From: Glandiceps talaboti | Taxonomy: Eukaryota; Hemichordata; Enteropneusta; Spengelidae | Direction: 5' to 3' | DNA length: 64,000 nt | NCBI RefSeq assembly: GCF_964340395.1 | Contig: NC_135567.1 | Span: forward strand, 4,347,399 to 4,411,398 | Part shown: positions 49,001-61,000 of the stretch, in pieces | How the letters are laid out: each line of letters begins with the position of its first letter | How positions within the stretch are numbered: the first letter of the stretch is position 1 | The notes under the pieces: generated by a model | Seen by the model: only the letters and a program-made list of their open reading frames with translations | The model's database searches: none | What the model was told of the DNA's origin: nothing | Translations under genes and position numbers: made by a program

Positions 49001-52000
49001 AACCAATCAGTACACAGTTGATAGACACCTAACTACCAATCAGTACACAGTTGATAGACACTGAACAACCAATCAGTACACAGTTGATAGATACCTAACT
49101 ACCAATCAGTACACAGTTGATAGACACTGAACAACCAATCAGTACACAGTTGATAGACACCGAACAACCAATCAGTACACAGTTGATAGACACTGAACAA
49201 CCAATCAGTACACAGTTGATAGACACCTAACTACCAATATCAGTACACAGTTGATAGATACCTAACTACCAATCTGTAAAACGTTGATAGACACCTAACT
49301 ACCAATCAGTACACAGTTGAAAGACACTGAACTACCAATCAGTACACAGTTGATAGATACCTAACTACCAATCAGTAAAAAGTTGATAGACACCTAACTA
49401 CCAATCAGTACACAGTTGATAGACACTGAACAACCAATCAGTACACAGTTGATAGACACTGAACAACCAATCAGTACACAGTTGATAGATACCTAACTAC
49501 CAATCAGTACACAGTTGATAGACACTGAACAACCAATCAGTACACAGTTGATAGATACCTAACTACCAATCAGTACACAGTTGATAGACACTGAACAACC
49601 AATCAGTACACAGTTGATAGACACTGAACAACCAATCAGTACACAGTTGATAGACACTGAACAACCAATCAGTACACAGTTGATAGACACCTAACTACCA
49701 ATCAGTACACAGTTGAAAGACACTGAACAACCAATCAGTACACAGTTGATAGATACCTAACTACCAATCAGTACACAGTTGATAGACACCTAACAACCAA
49801 TCAGTACACAGTTGATAGACACTGAACAACCAATCAGTACACAGTTGAAAGACACTGAACAACCAATCAGTACACAGTTGATAGATACCTAACTACCAAT
49901 CAGTACACAGTTGATAGACACTGAACAACCAATCAGTACACAGTTGATAGACACCGAACAACCAATCAGTACACAGTTGATAGACACCTAACTACCAATC
50001 AGTACACAGTTGATAGACACCTAACTACCAATCAGTACACAGTTGATAGACACCTAACTACCAATCAGTACACAGTTGATAGACACTGAACAACCAATCA
50101 GTACACAGTTGATAGATACCTAACTACCAATCAGTACACAGTTGATAGACACTGAACAACCAATCAGTACACAGTTGATAGACACCTAACTACCAATCAG
50201 TACACAGTTGATAGACACTGAACAACCAATCAGTACACAGTTGATAGATACCTAACTACCAATCAGTACACAGTTGATAGACACTGAACAACCAATCAGT
50301 ACACAGTTGATAGACACTGAACAACCAATCAGTACACAGTTGATAGACACTGAACAACCAATCAGTACACAGTTGATAGACACCTAACTACCAATCAGTA
50401 CACAGTTGAAAGACACTGAACAACCAATCAGTACACAGTTGATAGACACCTAACTACCAATCAGTACACAGTTGATAGACACTGAACAACCAATCAGTAC
50501 ACAGTTGATAGACACTGAACAACCAATCAGTACACAGTTGATAGACACCTAACAACCAATCAGTACACAGTTGATAGACACTGAACAACCAATCAGTACA
50601 CAATTGATAGACACCTAACTACCAATCAGTACACAGTTGATAGACACCTAACTACCAATCAGTACACAGTTGATAGACACTGAACAACCAATCAGTACAC
50701 AGTTGATAGATACCTAACTACCAATCAGTACACAGTTGATAGACACTGAACAACCAATCAGTACACAGTTGATAGACACCGAACAACCAATCAGTACACA
50801 GTTGATAGACACTGAACAACCAATCAGTACACAGTTGATAGACACCTAACTACCAATATCAGTACACACTTGATAGATACCTAACTACCAATCTGTAAAA
50901 CGTTGATAGACACCTAACTACCAATCAGTACACAGTTGAAAGACACTGAACTACCAATCAGTACACAGTTGATAGATACCTAACTACCAATCAGTAAAAA
51001 GTTGATAGACACCTAACTACCAATCAGTACACAGTTGATAGACACTGAACAACCAATCAGTACACAGTTGATAGACACTGAACAACCAATCAGTACACAG
51101 TTGATAGATACCTAACTACCAATCAGTACACAGTTGATAGACACTGAACAACCAATCAGTACACAGTTGATAGATACCTAACTACCAATCAGTACACAGT
51201 TGATAGACACTGAACAACCAATCAGTACACAGTTGATAGACACTGAACAACCAATCAGTACACAGTTGATAGACACTGAACAACCAATCAGTACACAGTT
51301 GATAGATACCTAACTACCAATCAGTACACAGTTGATAGACACTGAACAACCAATCAGTACACAGTTGATAGACACCGAACAACCAATCAGTACACAGTTG
51401 ATAGACACTGAACAACCAATCAGTACATAGTTGATAGACACCTAACTACCAATATCAGTACACAGTTGATAGATACCTAACTACCAATCTGTAAAAAGTT
51501 GATAGACACCTAACAACCAATCAGTACAAAGTTGAAAGACACTGAACTACCAATCAGTACACAGTTGATAGACACCTAACTACCAATCAGTACACAGTTG
51601 ATAGACACTGAACAACCAATCAGTACACAGTTGATAGACACCTAACTACCAATCAGTACACAGTTGATAGACACTGAACTACCAATCAGTACACAGTTGA
51701 TAGACACTGAACAACCAATCAGTACACAGTTGATAGACACTGAACAACCAATCAGTACACAGTTGATAGACACTGAACAACCAATCAGTACACAGTTGAT
51801 AGATACCTAACTACCAATCAGTACACAGTTGATAGACACTGAACAACCAATCAGTACACAGTTGATAGACACTGAACAACCAATCAGTACACAGTTGATA
51901 GACACTGAACAACCAATCAGTACACAGTTGATAGACACCTAACTACCAATCAGTACACAGTTGAAAGACACTGAACAACCAATCAGTACACAGTTGATAG

Positions 52001-55000
52001 ACACCTAACTACCAATCAGTACACAGTTGATAGACACTGAACAACCAATCAGTACACAGTTGATAGACACTGAACAACCAATCAGTACACAGTTGATAGA
52101 CACCTAACAACCAATCAGTACACAGTTGATAGACACTGAACAACCAATCAGTACACAATTGATAGACACCTAACTACCAATCAGTACACAGTTGATAGAC
52201 ACCTAACTACCAATCAGTACACAGTTGATAGACACTGAACAACCAATCAGTACACAGTTGATAGATACCTAACTACCAATCAGTACACAGTTGATAGACA
52301 CTGAACAACCAATCAGTACACAGTTGATAGACACCGAACAACCAATCAGTACACAGTTGATAGACACTGAACAACCAATCAGTACACAGTTGATAGACAC
52401 CTAACTACCAATATCAGTACACACTTGATAGATACCTAACTACCAATCTGTAAAACGTTGATAGACACCTAACTACCAATCAGTACACAGTTGAAAGACA
52501 CTGAACTACCAATCAGTACACAGTTGATAGATACCTAACTACCAATCAGTAAAAAGTTGATAGACACCTAACTACCAATCAGTACACAGTTGATAGACAC
52601 TGAACAACCAATCAGTACACAGTTGATAGACACTGAACAACCAATCAGTACACAGTTGATAGATACCTAACTACCAATCAGTACACAGTTGATAGACACT
52701 GAACAACCAATCAGTACACAGTTGATAGATACCTAACTACCAATCAGTACACAGTTGATAGACACTGAACAACCAATCAGTACACAGTTGATAGACACTG
52801 AACAACCAATCAGTACACAGTTGATAGACACTGAACAACCAATCAGTACACAGTTGATAGATACCTAACTACCAATCAGTACACAGTTGATAGACACTGA
52901 ACAACCAATCAGTACACAGTTGATAGACACCGAACAACCAATCAGTACACAGTTGATAGACACTGAACAACCAATCAGTACATAGTTGATAGACACCTAA
53001 CTACCAATATCAGTACACAGTTGATAGATACCTAACTACCAATCTGTAAAAAGTTGATAGACACCTAACAACCAATCAGTACAAAGTTGAAAGACACTGA
53101 ACTACCAATCAGTACACAGTTGATAGACACCTAACTACCAATCAGTACACAGTTGATAGACACTGAACAACCAATCAGTACACAGTTGATAGACACCTAA
53201 CTACCAATCAGTACACAGTTGATAGACACTGAACTACCAATCAGTACACAGTTGATAGACACTGAACAACCAATCAGTACACAGTTGATAGACACTGAAC
53301 AACCAATCAGTACACAGTTGATAGACACTGAACAACCAATCAGTACACAGTTGATAGATACCTAACTACCAATCAGTACACAGTTGATAGACACTGAACA
53401 ACCAATCAGTACACAGTTGATAGACACTGAACAACCAATCAGTACACAGTTGATAGACACTGAACAACCAATCAGTACACAGTTGATAGACACCTAACTA
53501 CCAATCAGTACACAGTTGAAAGACACTGAACAACCAATCAGTACACAGTTGATAGATACCTAACTACCAATCAGTACACAGTTGATAGACACCTAACAAC
53601 CAATCAGTACACAGTTGATAGACACTGAACAACCAATCAGTACACAGTTGAAAGACACTGAACAACCAATCAGTACACAGTTGATAGATACCTAACTACC
53701 AATCAGTACACAGTTGATAGACACTGAACAACCAATCAGTACACAGTTGATAGACACCGAACAACCAATCAGTACACAGTTGATAGACACCTAACTACCA
53801 ATCAGTACACAGTTGATAGACACCTAACTACCAATCAGTACACAGTTGATAGACACCTAACTACCAATCAGTACACAGTTGATAGACACTGAACAACCAA
53901 TCAGTACACAGTTGATAGACACCTAACTACCAATCAGTACACAGTTGATAGACACCTAACTACCAATCAGTACACAGTTGATAGACACCTAACTACCAAT
54001 CAGTACACAGTTGATAGACACTGAACAACCAATCAGTACACAGTTGATAGATACCTAACTACCAATCAGTACACAGTTGATAGACACTGAACAACCAATC
54101 AGTACACAGTTGATAGACACCTAACTACCAATCAGTACACAGTTGATAGACACTGAACAACCAATCAGTACACAGTTGATAGATACCTAACTACCAATCA
54201 GTACACAGTTGATAGACACTGAACAACCAATCAGTACACAGTTGATAGACACTGAACAACCAATCAGTACACAGTTGATAGACACTGAACAACCAATCAG
54301 TACACAGTTGATAGACACCTAACTACCAATCAGTACACAGTTGAAAGACACTGAACAACCAATCAGTACACAGTTGATAGACACCTAACTACCAATCAGT
54401 ACACAGTTGATAGACACTGAACAACCAATCAGTACACAGTTGATAGACACTGAACAACCAATCAGTACACAGTTGATAGACACCTAACAACCAATCAGTA
54501 CACAGTTGATAGACACTGAACAACCAATCAGTACACAGTTGATAGACACCTAACTACCAATCAGTACACAGTTGATAGACACCTAACTACCAATCAGTAC
54601 ACAGTTGATAGACACTGAACAACCAATCAGTACACAGTTGATAGATACCTAACTACCAATCAGTACACAGTTGATAGACACTGAACAACCAATCAGTACA
54701 CAGTTGATAGACACCGAACAACCAATCAGTACACAGTTGATAGACACTGAACAACCAATCAGTACACAGTTGATAGACACCTAACTACCAATATCAGTAC
54801 ACACTTGATAGATACCTAACTACCAATCTGTAAAACGTTGATAGACACCTAACTACCAATCAGTACACAGTTGAAAGACACTGAACTACCAATCAGTACA
54901 CAGTTGATAGATACCTAACTACCAATCAGTAAAAAGTTGATAGACACCTAACTACCAATCAGTACACAGTTGATAGACACTGAACAACCAATCAGTACAC

Positions 55001-58000
55001 AGTTGATAGACACTGAACAACCAATCAGTACACAGTTGATAGATACCTAACTACCAATCAGTACACAGTTGATAGACACTGAACAACCAATCAGTACACA
55101 GTTGATAGATACCTAACTACCAATCAGTACACAGTTGATAGACACTGAACAACCAATCAGTACACAGTTGATAGACACTGAACAACCAATCAGTACACAG
55201 TTGATAGACACTGAACAACCAATCAGTACACAGTTGATAGATACCTAACTACCAATCAGTACACAGTTGATAGACACTGAACAACCAATCAGTACACAGT
55301 TGATAGACACCGAACAACCAATCAGTACACAGTTGATAGACACTGAACAACCAATCAGTACATAGTTGATAGACACCTAACTACCAATATCAGTACACAG
55401 TTGATAGATACCTAACTACCAATCTGTAAAAAGTTGATAGACACCTAACAACCAATCAGTACACAGTTGAAAGACACTGAACTACCAATCAGTACACAGT
55501 TGATAGACACCTAACTACCAATCAGTACACAGTTGATAGACACTGAAAAACCAATCAGTACACAGTTGATAGACACCTAACTACCAATCAGTACACAGTT
55601 GATAGACACTGAACTACCAATCAGTACACAGTTGATAGACACTGAACAACCAATCAGTACACAGTTGATAGACACTGAACAACCAATCAGTACACAGTTG
55701 ATAGACACTGAACAACCAATCAGTACACAGTTGATAGATACCTAACTACCAATCAGTACACAGTTGATAGACACTGAACAACCAATCAGTACACAGTTGA
55801 TAGACACTGAACAACCAATCAGTACACAGTTGATAGACACTGAACAACCAATCAGTACACAGTTGATAGACACCTAACTACCAATCAGTACACAGTTGAA
55901 AGACACTGAACAACCAATCAGTACACAGTTGATAGATACCTAACTACCAATCAGTACACAGTTGATAGACACCTAACAACCAATCAGTACACAGTTGATA
56001 GACACTGAACAACCAATCAGTACACAGTTGAAAGACACTGAACAACCAATCAGTACACAGTTGATAGATACCTAACTACCAATCAGTACACAGTTGATAG
56101 ACACTGAACAACCAATCAGTACACAGTTGATAGACACCGAACAACCAATCAGTACACAGTTGATAGACACCTAACTACCAATCAGTACACAGTTGATAGA
56201 CACCTAACTACCAATCAGTACACAGTTGATAGACACCTAACTACCAATCAGTACACAGTTGATAGACACTGAACAACCAATCAGTACACAGTTGATAGAT
56301 ACCTAACTACCAATCAGTACACAGTTGATAGACACTGAACAACCAATCAGTATACAGTTGATAGATACCTAACTACCAATCAGTACACAGTTGATAGACA
56401 CCTAACTACCAATCAGTACACAGTTGAAAGACACTGAACAACCAATCAGTACACAGTTGATAGACACCTAACTACCAATCAGTACACAGTTGATAGACAC
56501 TGAACAACCAATCAGTACACAGTTGATAGACACTGAACAACCAATCAGTACACAGTTGATAGATACCTAACTACCAATCAGTACACTGTTGATAGACACT
56601 GAACAACCAATCAGTACACAGTTGATAGACACTGAACAACCAATCAGTACACAGTTGATAGACACTGAACAACCAATCAGTACACAGTTGATAGACACTG
56701 AACAACCAATCAGTACACAGTTGATAGATACCTAACTACCAATCAGTACAGAGTTGATAGACACTGAACAACCAATCAGTACACAGTTGATAGACACCTA
56801 ACTACCAATCAGTACACAGTTGATAGACACCTAACTACCAATCAGTACACAGTTGAAAGACACTGAACAACCAATCAGTACACAGTTGATAGACACCTAA
56901 CTACCAATCAGTACACAGTTGATAGACACTGAACAACCAATCAGTACACAGTTGATAGACACTGAACAACCAATCAGTACACAGTTGATAGATACCTAAC
57001 AACCAATCAGTACACAGTTGATAGACACCTAACTACCAATCAGTACACAGTTGATAGACACTGAACAACCAATCAGTACACAGTTGATAGATACCTAACT
57101 ACCAATCAGTACACAGTTGATAGACACTGAACAACCAATCAGTACACAGTTGATAGACACCGAACAACCAATCAGTACACAGTTGATAGACACCTAACTA
57201 CCAATCAGTACACAGTTGAAAGACACTGAACAACCAATCAGTACACAGTTGATAGACACCTAACTACCAATCAGTACACAGTTGATAGACACTGAACAAC
57301 CAATCAGTACACAGTTGATAGACACTGAACAACCAATCAGTACACAGTTGAAAGACAATGAACTACCAATCAGTACACAGTTGATAGATACCTAACAACC
57401 AATCAGTACACAGTTGATAGACACCTAACTACCAATCAGTACACAGTTGATAGACACTGAACAACCAATCAGTACACAGTTGATAGATACCTAACTACCA
57501 ATCAGTACACAGTTGATAGACACTGAACAACCAATCAGTACACAGTTGATAGACACCGAACAACCAATCAGTACACAGTTGATAGACACTGAACAACCAA
57601 TCAGTACACAGTTGATAGACACCTAACTACCAATATCAGTACACAGTTGATAGATACCTAACTACCAATCTGTAAAACGTTGATAGACACCTAACTACCA
57701 ATCAGTACACAGTTGAAAGACACTGAACTACCAATCAGTACACAGTTGATAGATACCTAACTACCAATCAGTAAAAAGTTGATAGACACCTAACTACCAA
57801 TCAGTACACAGTTGATAGACACTGAACAACCAATCAGTACACAGTTGATAGACACTGAACAACCAATCAGTACACAGTTGATAGATACCTAACTACCAAT
57901 CAGTACACAGTTGATAGACACCTAACTACCAATCAGTACACAGTTGATAGACACTGAACAACCAATCAGTACACAGTTGATAGACACTGAACAACCAATC

Positions 58001-61000
58001 AGTACACAGTTGATAGACACCTAACTACCAATCAGTACACAGTTGATAGACACCTAACAACCAATCAGTACACAGTTGATAGACACCTAACTACCAATCA
58101 GTACACAGTTGATAGACACTGAACAACCAATCAGTACACAGTTGATAGACACCTAACTACCAATCAGTACACAGTTCATAGACACCTAACTACCAATCAG
58201 TACACAGTTGATAGACACTGAACAACCAATCAGTACACAGTTGATAGACACCTAACTACCAATCAGTACACAGTTGAAAGACACTGAACAACCAATCAGT
58301 ACACAGTTGATAGATACCTAACTACCAATCAGTACACAGTTGAAAGACACTGAACAACCAATCAGTACACAGTTGATAGACACCTAACTACCAATCAGTA
58401 CACAGTTGATAGACACCTAACTACCAATCAGTACACAGTTGATAGACACCTAACTACCAATCAGTACACAGTTGATAGACACTGAACAACCAATCAGTAC
58501 ACAGTTGATAGATACCGAACTACCAATCAGTACACAGTTGATAGACACCTAACTACCAATCAGTACACAGTTGATAGACACTGAACAACCAATCAGTACA
58601 CAGTTGATAGATACGTAACTACCAATCAGTACACAGTTGATAGACACCTAACTACCAATCAGTACACAGTTGAAAGACACTGAACAACTAATCAGTACAC
58701 AGTTGATAGACACCTAACTACCAATCAGTACACAGTTGATAGACACTGAACAACCAATCAGTACACAGTTGATAGATACCTAACTACCAATCAGTACACA
58801 GTTGATAGACACTGAACAACCAATCAGTACACAGTTGATAGACACCTAACTACCAATCAGTACACAGTTGATAGACACTGAACAATCAATCAGTACACAG
58901 TTGATAGATACCTAACTACCAATCAGTACACAGTTGATAGACACTGAACAACCAATCAGTACACAGTTGATAGACACTGAACAACCAATCAGTACACAGT
59001 TGATAGACACTGAACAACCAATCAGTACACAGTTGATAGACACTGAACAACCAATCAGTACACAGTTGATAGATACCTAACTACCAATCAGTACAGAGTT
59101 GATAGACACTGAACAACCAATCAGTACACAGTTGATAGACACCTAACTACCAATCAGTACACAGTTGATAGACACCTAACTACCAATCAGTACACAGTTG
59201 AAAGACACTGAACAACCAATCAGTACACAGTTGATAGACACCTAACTACCAATCAGTACACAGTTGATAGACACTGAACAACCAATCAGTACACAGTTGA
59301 TAGACACTGAACAACCAATCAGTACAAAGTTGAAAGACAATGAACTACCAATCAGTACACAGTTGATAGATACCTAACAACCAATCAGTACACAGTTGAT
59401 AGACACCTAACTACCAATCAGTACACAGTTGATAGACACTGAACAACCAATCAGTACACAGTTGATAGATACCTAACTACCAATCAGTACACAGTTGATA
59501 GACACTGAACAACCAATCAGTACACAGTTGATAGACACCGAACAACCAATCAGTACACAGTTGATAGACACCTAACTACCAATCAGTACACAGTTGAAAG
59601 ACACTGAACAACCAATCAGTACACAGTTGATAGACACCTAACTACCAATCAGTACACAGTTGATAGACACTGAACAACCAATCAGTACACAGTTGATAGA
59701 CACTGAACAACCAATCAGTACACAGTTGAAAGACAATGAACTACCAATCAGTACACAGTTGATAGATACCTAACAACCAATCAGTACACAGTTGATAGAC
59801 ACCTAACTACCAATCAGTACACAGTTGATAGACACTGAACAACCAATCAGTACACAGTTGATAGATACCTAACTACCAATCAGTACACAGTTGATAGACA
59901 CTGAAAAACCAATCAGTACACAGTTGATAGACACCGAACAACCAATCAGTACACAGTTGATAGACACTGAACAACCAATCAGTACACAGTTGATAGACAC
60001 CTAACTACCAATATCAGTACACAGTTGATAGATACCTAACTACCAATCTGTAAAACGTTGATAGACACCTAACTACCAATCAGTACACAGTTGAAAGACA
60101 CTGAACTACCAATCAGTACACAGTTGATAGATACCTAACTACCAATCAGTAAAAAGTTGATAGACACCTAACTACCAATCAGTACACAGTTGATAGACAC
60201 TGAACAACCAATCAGTACACAGTTGATAGACACTGAACAACCAATCAGTACACAGTTGATAGACACTGAACAACCAATCAGTACACAGTTGATAGACACC
60301 TAACTACCAATCAGTACACAGTTGAAAGACACTGAACAACCAATCAGTACACAGTTGATAGATACCTAACTACCAATCAGTACACAGTTGATAGACACCT
60401 AACAACCAATCAGTACACAGTTGATAGACACTGAACAACCAATCAGTACACAGTTGAAAGACACTGAACAACCAATCAGTACACAGTTGATAGATACCTA
60501 ACTACCAATCAGTACACAGTTGATAGACACTGAACAACCAATCAGTACACAGTTGATAGACACCGAACAACCAATCAGTACACAGTTGATAGACACCTAA
60601 CTACCAATCAGTACACAGTTGATAGACACCTAACTACCAATCAGTACACAGTTGATAGACACCTAACTACCAATCAGTACACAGTTGATAGACACTGAAC
60701 AACCAATCAGTACACAGTTGATAGATACCTAACTACCAATCAGTACACAGTTGATAGACACTGAACAACCAATCAGTATACAGTTGATAGATACCTAACT
60801 ACCAATCAGTACACAGTTGATAGACACCTAACTACCAATCAGTACACAGTTGAAAGACACTGAACAACCAATCAGTACACAGTTGATAGACACCTAACTA
60901 CCAATCAGTACACAGTTGATAGACACTGAACAACCAATCAGTACACAGTTGATAGACACTGAACAACCAATCAGTACACAGTTGAAAGACAATGAACTAC